Source: DAONFI01 sp035403485
GTDB lineage: Bacteria; Planctomycetota; Phycisphaerae; SM23-33
Length of the DNA: 53,341 nt
Reading direction: 5' to 3'
Assembly (NCBI GenBank): GCA_964536835.1
Contig: CAZIAZ010000014.1
Coordinates: 1-53,341, forward strand
Shown here one piece after another: positions 8,715 to 17,857 of the stretch. The notes below the pieces were generated by a model. The model was not told the origin of the DNA, did not search any database, and worked only from the letters and a program-made list of their open reading frames with translations. The number at the start of each line of letters is the position of its first letter. Position 1 is the first letter of the stretch. Made by a program: the position numbers and the translations under genes.

Positions 8715-8793
8715 TCCGTATTCGCCAAAAAATGACTCGCTTGTGCGTTTACGGCGAGACATCAGTAAATGGCTGTAAGCAGGAGAATAAGAT

Positions 8794-9348
8794 TTGAGCG
8801 AAGAGAATGACGCCCTTCACGATACTGCCGCGCTGCGGTCGTTGGCAATGAGCATTAATAATGCGTCTGACGATGAGGCAGCTAATGAGGTTTTTACGCC
8901 GACGGATGGCCAGCCTGCCGAATCCACTGACGATTTTTTTGAAGCCGCCGCCGAAGGCAAACCCGCCGAGGTTGAAGAAGTCCTTACGGTCGCTTCCGAA
9001 GAGCGGGAAGAACTCGTTCGCGTCGAGAAAAGTATCGGCAGTAAAAATGGCGTTGCCCTGGCACGCATACAGACTTTGCAGCGGACTATCCAGATGAGAA
9101 AGATAGGCATACCGATTCTTTCCGCAATTGCCGGAATATTGTTTTTGATATCGGTTGCCACCCTGTATCAGGCCTACAATGCCCTGCCGGAACAGATAGA
9201 TGCAAATCCGCTGCTGCAGAATGCTGGACTTTTTGCGGCAATAAGCATATTTTTAGGCGTTTCCCTGCTAGCCGGCGTCGGCTTCTTCGCGTTTGAAATA
9301 TCGCGGTATAACGCCTCGATAAAAAAGATTGAAGCGGCCATGCTTTGA
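8794..9348 (+). CDS. Small acidic protein with two membrane segments
   Basis: 184 residues, no family recognised. The first 80 residues are acidic and low in complexity, followed by a short probable coiled coil (about 72-102) and two hydrophobic segments (about 105-126 and 145-168), then a basic tail. The likely topology is both ends in the cytoplasm. The start is TTG at 8794, supported by AGGAG eight bases upstream; no in-frame ATG fits better. It has its own promoter candidate and is followed by a structured gap and ribBA, so no function can be read from context. Confidence 0.65.
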   Translation: MSEENDALHDTAALRSLAMSINNASDDEAANEVFTPTDGQPAESTDDFFEAAAEGKPAEVEEVLTVASEEREELVRVEKSIGSKNGVALARIQTLQRTIQMRKIGIPILSAIAGILFLISVATLYQAYNALPEQIDANPLLQNAGLFAAISIFLGVSLLAGVGFFAFEISRYNASIKKIEAAML

Positions 9349-9380
9349 TTTTGAAATTACCCTGTAAAAACATGGCCTGA

Positions 9381-9464
9381 AGTGTCGTTTTAAGCGATAA
9401 GAAAATCTCATGATTTTCGATAATCATCGCGCTTCATGTATTTTACCATGTTAAGCGTGACACT
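9381..9464 (+). promoter_or_regulatory. Nested hairpin in the ribBA leader
   Basis: Nested pairing is visible: AGTGTC (9381) with GACACT (9459), AAGCGAT (9392) with ATCGCGCTT (9426), and an inner perfect stem GAAAATC-TCAT-GATTTTC (9401-9418). It lies 44 bp before ribBA. It lacks the conserved FMN-riboswitch blocks, so any regulatory role is a guess. Confidence 0.35.
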
Positions 9465-9507
9465 GGAAAACATGTTTTATACAACGCAAAACGGAATCGG
9501 AAAAAAA

Positions 9508-10734
9508 ATGTTTCATCCAATTGAAGAAATTCTTCAGGACCTTCGTGAAGGAAAAATGGTCGTCCTTGTTGACGATGAGTCGCGGGAAAATGAGGGCGAC
9601 CTTCTCTGTGCAGCCGAAAAAGTTACGCCTGAGATAATCAATTTCATGGTCAAGTTCGGCCGTGGCCTGATATGTCTGCCGATGACTCGCCAGCGGGCCG
9701 ACGAACTTGATTTGCCGCCGCAGACCAAATTCAACACGTCAGCGTTTTCCACCGCGTTTACCGTTACCATTGATGCCGTCAAAGGTGTGACGACCGGCGT
9801 AAGCGCGGCCGACCGCGCGAAAACCATTCTGCTCGCTACGCGGGATGACGCCAAAGCCGCTGATTTTGCCCGGCCGGGCCATATTTTCCCGCTTCGCGCG
9901 GTTGAAGGCGGCGTGTTGCTTCGGGTCGGCCAGACAGAAGGCGGCGTTGACCTGACCAGGCTGGCTGGCCTAAAGCCGATGGCTGTCATCTGCGAAGTCA
10001 TGAATGAAGACGGTACGATGGCTCGCCGCGACGACCTTGACGTCTTTTGTAAAAAGCATAATCTCAAAATGTGCACCGTGGCGGACATAGTCCGCTATCG
10101 TCTCGAACACGAGCAGCTGATAAAACGGGAAGTTGAGATTGACCTGCCGACGAAGTACGGCAATTTTCGCGTCATAGCGTATTCATCGCTGGTAGATCCT
10201 CAGCCGCATCTGGCGCTCTGTTGCGGCGGCGTCGGCGAAAAAGATTCTGACGGCCGGACGATAATTCATGAAGAGCCGGTACTTGTGCGGGTTCACAGCG
10301 AATGTCTTACCGGCGATGTGCTTGGTTCGCTTCGCTGCGACTGTCAGCAGCAGCTTCACACGGCACTGGAGACCATCGCCAAAGCCGGCAAAGGCGCCGT
10401 CGTGTACATGAGACAGGAAGGCCGTGGCATCGGCCTGATTAATAAATTGCGTGCTTATAAGCTCCAGATTGAAGATGGACTGGATACCGTGCAGGCTAAT
10501 GAGCATCTTGGTTTTCAGCCGGACCAGCGCGATTACGGAATCGGCAATCAGATACTGCGGGACCTGGGCCTGCGGAAGCTCAGGCTTATGACCAATAATC
10601 CCGAAAAAATTTACGGCCTTAGCGGTTACGGCCTTGAGGTGGCTGAGCGGGTTGCCATAAAAATCAAACCCTGCCAGTATAACGCCAAATATCTCCGCAC
10701 GAAAAGAGACAAGATGGGGCATATGCTCGATTGA
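9508..10734 (+). CDS. ribBA: Bifunctional riboflavin enzyme RibBA
   Basis: 408 residues. The N-terminal half is 3,4-dihydroxy-2-butanone-4-phosphate synthase, with the acidic loop DDESRENEGDL at 22-32. The C-terminal half is GTP cyclohydrolase II, with the zinc cysteines in VHSECLTGDVLGSLRCDC (C-x10-C-x-C, from residue 262) and RQEGRGIGL. Together they make both precursors of riboflavin from ribulose-5-phosphate and GTP in the cytoplasm. Earlier in-frame starts exist (9436, 9472), but ATG 9508 gives the normal family N-terminus. Other riboflavin genes are not in the window. Confidence 0.95.
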   Translation: MFHPIEEILQDLREGKMVVLVDDESRENEGDLLCAAEKVTPEIINFMVKFGRGLICLPMTRQRADELDLPPQTKFNTSAFSTAFTVTIDAVKGVTTGVSAADRAKTILLATRDDAKAADFARPGHIFPLRAVEGGVLLRVGQTEGGVDLTRLAGLKPMAVICEVMNEDGTMARRDDLDVFCKKHNLKMCTVADIVRYRLEHEQLIKREVEIDLPTKYGNFRVIAYSSLVDPQPHLALCCGGVGEKDSDGRTIIHEEPVLVRVHSECLTGDVLGSLRCDCQQQLHTALETIAKAGKGAVVYMRQEGRGIGLINKLRAYKLQIEDGLDTVQANEHLGFQPDQRDYGIGNQILRDLGLRKLRLMTNNPEKIYGLSGYGLEVAERVAIKIKPCQYNAKYLRTKRDKMGHMLD

Positions 10735-10766
10735 CGTTTTGAATCGGGTCCGGCTGGGTGACATAG

Positions 10767-11798
10767 ATGTTTTCCTCATGGCGAAAAAAAACAAGACTGT
10801 TTCGTTCCTGGGTGGCAGGGCGACCCATATGGTGTGCCTGGCAGGTCACGTATCGTTGCAATTTCCGTTGCAAGTTTTGCGGATACTGGAACGACCCGCT
10901 GGGCCGTCAGCCTGAGCCGTCGGTGGATGAATATAAAATCGGTGCGCAAAAACTTGCCACATTCGGCTCACTGCTCGTGAGCCTTGCCGGCGGAGAGCCG
11001 TTGCTTCGCAAAGATTTGCCGCAAATCGTAAGTGCCATCTCTGAATATCATCTGCCGTTCATCACGACAAACGGTTCACTGGTTACGCAGGAAAATGCCG
11101 CCGCCCTCATGGCTGCCGGCTTGTGGGGCGTCTCGGTCAGTATCGATTACGCAGACCCAAAAAAACACGACGACGCCAGAAATCGCCAGGGTGCATGGCA
11201 GCGCGCATGGCAGGCGGTTGAGTACTTCAGCAAGGCCAGGACGCAGGAATTTCAGCGGGTGAACGTTATGGCCGTATTGCTGGATAACAATATCGACGAG
11301 CTGGAAACCATCATGAAGATGGCGGCTGAGCGTAATGCGTATTTCATGGTTCAGCCGTACGGCTATCTCAAAACGGGTTCGCATGATTACGAATGCAGAC
11401 ACAGCAACATTTCTTCGCGTCTGCTCGATATGTGGCGGCGCAACCGGAATTTTCTGTCCAACCCGACGTACTTGAAAAAATTCGATGCGTTTCACAATGG
11501 CGGCATAGAGGGCTGCAAGGCCGGCAGGGCGTTTTTTAACATCGATTCCACGGGCGATATTGCAATCTGCGTTGAAAACAAGCATGCGCCTATCGCCAAT
11601 CTTTATACGGACAGCCAATATAAGATTCTGAACGCGCTCAAATCCGCAAGCCGCCGCAATACCTGCAAATGCTGCTGGTACAACTGTCGCGGAGAAGTGG
11701 AAAGCCTCTATAATTTCAAGAGTCTCATCCAATCATTACCGACCTTCTTTTTCAATCACGGCGTTGCGGACGGCGGCAAGATGGGCCGGTGGACGTAA
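10767..11798 (+). CDS. Radical SAM/SPASM-like protein
   Basis: 343 residues. The radical SAM cluster motif CNFRCKFC (Cys31, 35, 38) and SAM-binding GGEP (75-78) are clear. The C-terminal part has further cysteines (CKAGRAFF near 250; CKCCWYNC near 300) that could hold an auxiliary cluster as in SPASM proteins. Overall it recalls the HpnH/PqqE/AlbA-type group, whose members modify peptides or small molecules, but I cannot assign a substrate. The gene follows ribBA by 32 bp on the same strand and no precursor-peptide gene is obvious next to it. Confidence 0.75.
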   Translation: MFSSWRKKTRLFRSWVAGRPIWCAWQVTYRCNFRCKFCGYWNDPLGRQPEPSVDEYKIGAQKLATFGSLLVSLAGGEPLLRKDLPQIVSAISEYHLPFITTNGSLVTQENAAALMAAGLWGVSVSIDYADPKKHDDARNRQGAWQRAWQAVEYFSKARTQEFQRVNVMAVLLDNNIDELETIMKMAAERNAYFMVQPYGYLKTGSHDYECRHSNISSRLLDMWRRNRNFLSNPTYLKKFDAFHNGGIEGCKAGRAFFNIDSTGDIAICVENKHAPIANLYTDSQYKILNALKSASRRNTCKCCWYNCRGEVESLYNFKSLIQSLPTFFFNHGVADGGKMGRWT

Positions 11799-11828
11799 GC
11801 TGCAAATCGCGAGGCTTTGAGAACCGCG

Positions 11829-12638
11829 CTAAGATTTTGATTCGGGGTGTCTGTCTTCATATGGCACAGGCGTGCCGGCTTTGGCGAATACAGCCAGATG
11901 CACTTCGCTTGCGCCGGCGTCAAGCAGGGTCCTTACCGCTTCGTCAGCCGTTGCACCAGTGGTTACCACATCGTCCACAAGCAGTATTTTCAGGCCGGAC
12001 ATGAGTTGCGGATTGCGGATTTTGAATGCGTCTTTCACGTTTTCCATTCTGCGCGAGCGGCAGAAATGCGCCTGTTGCGGCGTGTTGCGTATACGGATGA
12101 TTTCCCGGCTTGCCGGCAGGTTCAGTTTGCCTGCTAGACATTTTGCCATCATCCACGAGTGATTGCCGTTGCGCAATATTCTGCGGGCCCAGAACATCGG
12201 CACTGGTGCGACGAGGTCGAACTGCGTCTGCGAAACATTTGGAATGTGTTCGGCAAGCAATCTGGTCAGAGGTTCAATCATCGCCCATTGGCTGTGATAT
12301 TTTATCTGCCGTATGATTGGTTTTAGAACTCCGGCGTAAGGCCCGATTCTGTAAACGCGGCGAAACCGCGGCATTGGCACGGGGCAGTCGTAACAGCCGC
12401 TGTTGGCTTTGCTCGTAAGATGTGGGCCGAGCGATGTTCCGCAAAACGGACAGTATGGCAGTGTGACGCAGTTGAGGAGTTTTATGCGGCATTCTTCGCA
12501 GAGCATTGAATGTCCGACTGGTTTGGCGCCGCAACTTGCGCAGACGTTCGGCACGAACATGTCCAGAATTTCGGCGCATATCCGTCTGACATGCAAGAGA
12601 CTTTTTTCGTCGCGATAAATTTCACTCGTCTGGTTCAT
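11829..12638 (-). CDS. ComF-family phosphoribosyltransferase-like protein
   Basis: 269 residues. The N-terminal zinc-finger region shows CASC (33-36), CEEC (47-50), CPFC (63-66) and C82/C85; the C-terminal half is a PRTase fold with the phosphoribosyl-binding loop VDDVVTTGATADEA. ComF proteins are required for DNA uptake in competent bacteria, where ComFC helps move single-stranded DNA inward. The frame is open to 12920, but the ATG at 12638 overlaps the upstream gene's stop by four bases (ATGA), which settles the start. It forms an operon with the HEAT-repeat gene. Confidence 0.85.
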   Translation of the reverse strand: MNQTSEIYRDEKSLLHVRRICAEILDMFVPNVCASCGAKPVGHSMLCEECRIKLLNCVTLPYCPFCGTSLGPHLTSKANSGCYDCPVPMPRFRRVYRIGPYAGVLKPIIRQIKYHSQWAMIEPLTRLLAEHIPNVSQTQFDLVAPVPMFWARRILRNGNHSWMMAKCLAGKLNLPASREIIRIRNTPQQAHFCRSRRMENVKDAFKIRNPQLMSGLKILLVDDVVTTGATADEAVRTLLDAGASEVHLAVFAKAGTPVPYEDRHPESKS

Positions 12639-14680
12639 TGCTGCGGCATTCCGTAGGCTATGGAATTTCGTCCGCACGCCCATTGCATACGCATGAATCG
12701 CATTTGCAGAAGTCTTGTCGATTCGTCGGCTGCCGCCGATGGCGTTGTCAGCGACGGAGCGAGGGTGTTTATTACGGGATTCATTTCCGTTACGACGAAG
12801 GATTCCGCAACATCGTTCAGGTTTGTTGCGGCATTGAGCAGCAGGGAGTCCAGCACGATTCTGTCGCCGGCAAACATGAGAGCGGTCCACACCCGCCGCC
12901 GGGGAAAGTCCGGAATCCACAGAAGATTGCGAACCTGCTCATGCAGGACTTCTCTGCCGGGCCAGAGCGTCAGAAGTGCACATTGGCATGAACCTTTGGC
13001 GAAAAAATCCTCGCGATTGAGACGTCGGTCGATTCTTGCTTCCGCACTTGCACGTTCATTTGCCGAGTCGGTCGCGAATCCGAGCAGCAGTGCGCCGGCG
13101 GCTCGTACGTCTGGATTAAGTTCTATGCGTTCGTTTTCGCCTGGCAGCAGCCATTGGCCCAGCGCATAAGCCTCTGTTGAGTGCGTCGCGCCGATGTTCC
13201 ACGCAATGTAATCGCCCGCGAAAGCCGGCTCGCCGGTCACCGCCTCCCGTACCAGGAATGCCGTGGTGTATTCGACTTTCATCGTCTCCATATCGGGGTT
13301 GTCGCCGGATGAAATCAGGAACTCTATGTGTGCCGGACTTATCAGCCATGCAGCCACAGCTGCCGCCGCCGAAGATTTGGGCGTATTTGTGAAATTTCCC
13401 TGCCTGTCCTGACGAATCCACGTAGCCGCCTGTCGCAGGAGTTCGAGACACTGTTCCTGCGTAGGCGCGCCGGCTGGCTGATTTGGGGTCACTGCCTGCT
13501 CACCCAGCAATCTCGCAGCCGGTATCAGCATAAGATGCCGCCCTGGCTGCCAATATGTTTTTATGAAATCGTAAATTTCCCGCCGACATGGTATGCCCAT
13601 CTGGTCGAGCGTCTGCATGGCTGCGATTATGTGGGACTGCATCATGCCAGCCGCCTTTTTCGGGTCGATTGCCCGAATGAGTATATCCCTTGCAATGGCG
13701 GCGGCTATGGGCATATTCATTTTTGCGCCGGCTGAAAGCATCATGGCGTTGGGACATTTTTGAGCGGCGGAGCATTTTTTGAAATATTCGGCTAACGCGT
13801 CGGTTATATCCTGGTCGGCAATCAGCGGCAGAATGAAACTGAGCTTTTCCCTCAAGATTTCATCGTCAGTTTCAATCGCGAGAGAGGCGATTTTTTTCAA
13901 ATCCGGCGTTGTCGCCTGCATATTTGCGAGGGCCATTGCGCAGGCGGCAATCAGGTCTGGTTCAACTCGACTGGCACGTATCGAGCGGTTGAAAATCGCA
14001 ATGACGTCGTTCAGGCATGCAGTACGGTTTGCCACGCTTACGGCTATGGTTGCTTCCGCGGCCACCTGCGGGTCGGAATCTGCAAGAAGTTTTTTCAATA
14101 TATCGTCGTTGCCAAGTTCTGCGGCAAGTGCAGCCGCGGCTTGACGCACGGCCGGCAGAGGGTCGACATGAACAAGTTCAAGTGCGCGGCGAACGTATCG
14201 GTTGTCGTCGCCGTTTATGATGAAATCGTATATGAATGTGCGACGTGACATTGCGGCGGCTTTACGGTTTTCAGCCGGCTGGGTCTGCGGAGATTTGTCG
14301 GCTGCGAGCAGTTTTTCCAGTTCGATAAGGTTATAGCGGTCCAGCCATACCGGCTGAACGTGTTTGGACGTGAATTTCCGGAAGTGGAAAAGTATGTCAT
14401 GAATTGCAATGAACTTTGCCTTATCGGGCGTGTCGAGCGAGGCGATGAGTCTTTTTATCATTGCCGGCCTGTTGCTTGCGCGGGTCGCCGCCGCAATAGC
14501 CGCATCACGCTGCTGCTGGTAATCTCCTGCACCGAGTTTTTGGATTGCCGCGTAATCCCGCCACGCCGGCAGAGCGAATATGCCGATTATGCACGCGATT
14601 ATCAGCAGAATCAGCAGCCGCAACTCCCACCTGAGTATTCTGTGATTTCGGAAAAATTTTTTAAGAGGAATTTTTTGCAT
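12635..14680 (-). CDS. Membrane-anchored HEAT-repeat protein
   Basis: 681 residues. One membrane segment (about 19-38) follows a basic N-terminus, so most of the protein probably faces the periplasm. From about residue 90 on there are helical pairs rich in alanine and leucine, for example VRQAAAALAAELGNDDILKK, typical of HEAT-like repeats used for protein binding. No enzymatic motif is seen. Such proteins are common in planctomycetes but mostly uncharacterised. It is co-transcribed with the ComF-like gene, overlapping it by four bases. Confidence 0.65.
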   Translation of the reverse strand: MQKIPLKKFFRNHRILRWELRLLILLIIACIIGIFALPAWRDYAAIQKLGAGDYQQQRDAAIAAATRASNRPAMIKRLIASLDTPDKAKFIAIHDILFHFRKFTSKHVQPVWLDRYNLIELEKLLAADKSPQTQPAENRKAAAMSRRTFIYDFIINGDDNRYVRRALELVHVDPLPAVRQAAAALAAELGNDDILKKLLADSDPQVAAEATIAVSVANRTACLNDVIAIFNRSIRASRVEPDLIAACAMALANMQATTPDLKKIASLAIETDDEILREKLSFILPLIADQDITDALAEYFKKCSAAQKCPNAMMLSAGAKMNMPIAAAIARDILIRAIDPKKAAGMMQSHIIAAMQTLDQMGIPCRREIYDFIKTYWQPGRHLMLIPAARLLGEQAVTPNQPAGAPTQEQCLELLRQAATWIRQDRQGNFTNTPKSSAAAAVAAWLISPAHIEFLISSGDNPDMETMKVEYTTAFLVREAVTGEPAFAGDYIAWNIGATHSTEAYALGQWLLPGENERIELNPDVRAAGALLLGFATDSANERASAEARIDRRLNREDFFAKGSCQCALLTLWPGREVLHEQVRNLLWIPDFPRRRVWTALMFAGDRIVLDSLLLNAATNLNDVAESFVVTEMNPVINTLAPSLTTPSAAADESTRLLQMRFMRMQWACGRNSIAYGMPQQ

Positions 14681-14751
14681 TCGTTATTCCTTTTGTATAA
14701 TTCGTTTTTCTTATTATAATGACCAAATCATCAAAATAAAAGGATTACCGC

Positions 14752-16137
14752 ATGAACGAAACCCGAATAGAGCGTGATTCCATGGGTGAAATGCCTGTTC
14801 CGGCTGAAGCACTTTACGGCCCTCAGACGGCACGAGCGGTGGAAAATTTTCCGGTTTCAGGCTGGGCTATGCCGCGCGAGTTTATCGCCGCAATGGGCTG
14901 GATAAAGCAGGCTGCCGCCGCGACGCATTGCGAAGCCGGTCGACTCGACGGCGAACTCGCCGACGCTATCATTCAAGCCGCCGGCGAAGTCATTTCTGGC
15001 AAACTCGACGCACATTTTCCCGTTGACGTTTTTCAGACCGGCAGCGGCACAAGCAGCAACATGAACGTAAATGAAGTCATCGCACGCCGCGCGTCGCAGA
15101 TTCTCGGCGGACGCAAAGTGCATCCGAACGACGATGTTAATCGCAGCCAGAGTTCAAATGACGTCGTTCCGACTGCGATGCACGTTTCGGCTGCGGTGGC
15201 CATGCATGACAGTCTTCTGCCGGCACTTCGCGTTTTGAAGGAAATGCTGGACATAAAAGCCGGCGAATTCGACGGCATAGTAAAAATCGGCCGTACACAT
15301 CTTATGGATGCCGTGCCGGTGCGGCTGGGCCAGGAATTTTCGGGTTATGCTTCGCAGATAGAAGCTGCCATAGTCGTAACCCAACAGGCGATGGGCTCAC
15401 TGTGCGAACTGCCCATCGGCGGCACGGCTGTGGGGACGGGCCTGAATGCGCCGGCGGATTTCGCACAGTCGGTCTGCCTGTACCTCGGCGAGGAACTTCA
15501 TCTTCCGTTCGTGGAGACTTCAAATCATTTTGCGGCATCGGGGTCGAGGGATGCAGCCTTGCAGGCATCCTCGGCGATGCGGCAGGTTGCGCTTGCGATG
15601 GGTAAAATTGCAAGCGATATCCGTCTGCTCGGCAGCGGTCCGCGATGCGGTATTGGCGAGCTGGAACTGCCGGCTGTTCAGCCTGGCAGCAGCATAATGC
15701 CCGGCAAGGTCAATCCCGTGATTTGCGAATCGGTAATACAGGTGGCTTGCCAGGTTGTCGGTTGCGATGCGGCTATAGCGGCTGGCGTAACCGGCGGCGT
15801 AGGTGGAATTCTTGACCTGAACCTCGCCATGCCGATGATTACGATGAATCTTATAACGCAGATAAAACTTCTGGCGAATGTAGCCAGGGTATTTGGTGAA
15901 AAATGCCTCGCCGGCCTTAAAGCCAACGTCAGCCGCTGTGGTGAACTTGTGGAAAAATCGTTGGCTATGGTGACTGTGCTGGCGCCGATAGTCGGTTATG
16001 ATAAGGCGGCGGAGCTTGCGCACGAGGCAATGAAAAGCGGCAAAACCATACGCGAACTTTGCATGGAAAAGAAAATTCTGCCGGCTGATAAGTTGACGGA
16101 ACTTCTTAATCCGGCTGCTCAAACCGGACAGCAATGA
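14752..16137 (+). CDS. fumC: Class II fumarate hydratase
   Basis: 461 residues, the normal FumC length. The enzyme interconverts fumarate and L-malate in the TCA cycle. Landmarks are FQTGSGTSSNMNVNEV, HPNDDVNRSQSSNDVVPTAM (from residue 124), GRTHLMDAVPV and the fumarase/aspartase signature GSSIMPGKVNPV (from 312). VDVFQTGSGTSSNMN and HPNDDVN favour fumarase over aspartase. The start ATG has AAGGA seven bases upstream. It is monocistronic and converges with the efflux operon. Confidence 0.94.
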   Translation: MNETRIERDSMGEMPVPAEALYGPQTARAVENFPVSGWAMPREFIAAMGWIKQAAAATHCEAGRLDGELADAIIQAAGEVISGKLDAHFPVDVFQTGSGTSSNMNVNEVIARRASQILGGRKVHPNDDVNRSQSSNDVVPTAMHVSAAVAMHDSLLPALRVLKEMLDIKAGEFDGIVKIGRTHLMDAVPVRLGQEFSGYASQIEAAIVVTQQAMGSLCELPIGGTAVGTGLNAPADFAQSVCLYLGEELHLPFVETSNHFAASGSRDAALQASSAMRQVALAMGKIASDIRLLGSGPRCGIGELELPAVQPGSSIMPGKVNPVICESVIQVACQVVGCDAAIAAGVTGGVGGILDLNLAMPMITMNLITQIKLLANVARVFGEKCLAGLKANVSRCGELVEKSLAMVTVLAPIVGYDKAAELAHEAMKSGKTIRELCMEKKILPADKLTELLNPAAQTGQQ

Positions 16138-16155
16138 AATTGAAGCGGTTTTATT

Positions 16156-16287
16156 GCGGTTCTTGAAAATAACGCAAGATGAAAACTCGCAACGAGCCCT
16201 GTTAATAAAGGCCTGTACATCAGAACATTGCAAGACTTTAAAGAACCGCTCTGGAAACCATATGCAATTATTTTCCCGAACCGCTCT
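16156..16287 (+). repeat. Short inverted and direct repeats in a convergent gap
   Basis: GCGGTTCTT (16156-16164) is the inverse of AAGAACCGC (16241-16249), and GAACCGCTCT occurs twice (16243 and 16278). The gap lies between two convergent genes, so it may help transcript termination, but no run of T follows the stems closely. Confidence 0.3.
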
Positions 16288-16320
16288 ATAAAAAATAACG
16301 ATTCGATTGTTTGAAAAAAA

Positions 16321-17811
16321 TCAGAAACTGTTTGAATATTCCATTTCTTTCAGCGGAATATCCTCATCCCATCCGCCGCCGAGAGCTTTGTATAACGATA
16401 TCAGATACAAAGACACGTTTCCTGAACTTTGTATGAGGGAGCTTTGCGTATTTAAAAGTGACTGTTGTGCGCTAAGCACGTTCAGAAAATCAGTATTGCC
16501 TTCAGAATACAACACAGTCGATATCTCGACTGCTTTTTGGTTCTGGACGACAGCCTCTTTTAGCGCCTTGACGTGTTCCTGTTCCATTTGCGATTGAATC
16601 AGGGCCGTTTCGACTTCCTGGACGGCATTAAGCACCGTCTGCCGATAGGTCAGCAGTGATTCATCCTTCAGTGCCTTTTGCACGTCGATATTTGCAAGCG
16701 TTGCACCGGATTGGAAAATGTTCCAACTCATAGATGGCCCGAATGACCACAGGCGACTTGCCGGATTGAACATGGTGTTCAAGTCTGCCGAACTCCAGCC
16801 GAGTGAACTTCCGAAATTGAATTTTGGAAACAGGTCGGCGACGGCTACGCCGATATTGGCGGTTGCGGAATGGACATTTGCCTCCGCCATGCGTATATCA
16901 GGCCGACGTCTGAGCAAATCGGACGGAATGCCGACCGGCACTGCCGGCGGAGCAATCGGTATTGTCGCGGATTTTGAAAGCCGCTCCAGCAGCGCAGACG
17001 GCTCACGATTCATAAGAACGCTCAGTGCGTATATCGCCTGTCTTTCCGATGATTCCAGTAGTGGAATCTGGGCTGATGTCGCTGCGACCTGGGCCCGAGA
17101 GTTGGCGACGTCAAGGCCGCTGACGAAACCGCCTTCAAATTTTTTACGAGTCACAGCCTCACTACGCTGCTGTGCCTGCAGATTCTGTTTTGTTATGATT
17201 ATTCGCTGCTGAAGCGTGCGAAGTTCAATATAATATCTGGCGACCTCGGCGGCGAGAGTGACTTGGACGTCGCGAAGGCTTTCTACGGAGGCTTGCAGTT
17301 GTGCTTCGGCAGATTCGATGTTTCGCTGAACGCCGCCGAAAATGTCTATTTCCCATCCTGAGTCGAAACCGGCTTGATACTGGTTGCTTACAGGGGTATT
17401 GCCTGACTGGCCGCGCTGATAGCTGCTTCCGCCGTCGAGTGTTGGGCCTATGCCTGAAACTGCTATCCCGTAATTGCCCCGAGCCTGTCGTATGCGGGTC
17501 TTGGCGATGCATACGTCAAGGTTGGCGGCCATGGCTTCATTGATGAGCGACGTCAGCTCGGCGTCGTTGAAAATTTTCCACCACTCGCTGAGATTTACTT
17601 TTTCGACAGCCGGCTGAGTTTGTGGAGTCTGCTGAGCTTTTTCAATCCAGCCGGCGGGCATCTGCGTTTCGGGCTTGGTAAAATTGGGGCCGACCTTGCA
17701 GCCGCTCATGACGGCTGCTACGCATGCCATCGCGAAAATCGCCCCAAATACACTTGTCGATAGCATTTTTTGACAAAAGAGTTTTTGACGAAAGGGCCTG
17801 TAATAATGCAT
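16321..17811 (-). CDS. Outer-membrane efflux lipoprotein, NodT/OprM type
   Basis: 496 residues. A lipoprotein signal ends in AAVMSGC (Cys38), and KVGPNFTKP follows, the typical N-terminus of the NodT family. Two OEP repeat halves and a short C-terminus follow, as expected for a trimeric TolC-like channel crossing the outer membrane. The frame is open to 17880, but ATG 17811 has a good ribosome site (GAAAGGA) and gives a clean signal peptide. It is the last gene of the MacA-MacB operon and supplies its exit duct. Confidence 0.9.
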   Translation of the reverse strand: MHYYRPFRQKLFCQKMLSTSVFGAIFAMACVAAVMSGCKVGPNFTKPETQMPAGWIEKAQQTPQTQPAVEKVNLSEWWKIFNDAELTSLINEAMAANLDVCIAKTRIRQARGNYGIAVSGIGPTLDGGSSYQRGQSGNTPVSNQYQAGFDSGWEIDIFGGVQRNIESAEAQLQASVESLRDVQVTLAAEVARYYIELRTLQQRIIITKQNLQAQQRSEAVTRKKFEGGFVSGLDVANSRAQVAATSAQIPLLESSERQAIYALSVLMNREPSALLERLSKSATIPIAPPAVPVGIPSDLLRRRPDIRMAEANVHSATANIGVAVADLFPKFNFGSSLGWSSADLNTMFNPASRLWSFGPSMSWNIFQSGATLANIDVQKALKDESLLTYRQTVLNAVQEVETALIQSQMEQEHVKALKEAVVQNQKAVEISTVLYSEGNTDFLNVLSAQQSLLNTQSSLIQSSGNVSLYLISLYKALGGGWDEDIPLKEMEYSNSF

Positions 17812-17857
17812 GGCAGAATCCTTTCTCCATTTCTGTGCCGGCTGATTTGTGAAAAAA

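Noticed and set aside
9349..9507. FMN riboswitch before ribBA
   Set aside because: None of the conserved aptamer segments of that class are present; only unspecific nested stems are.
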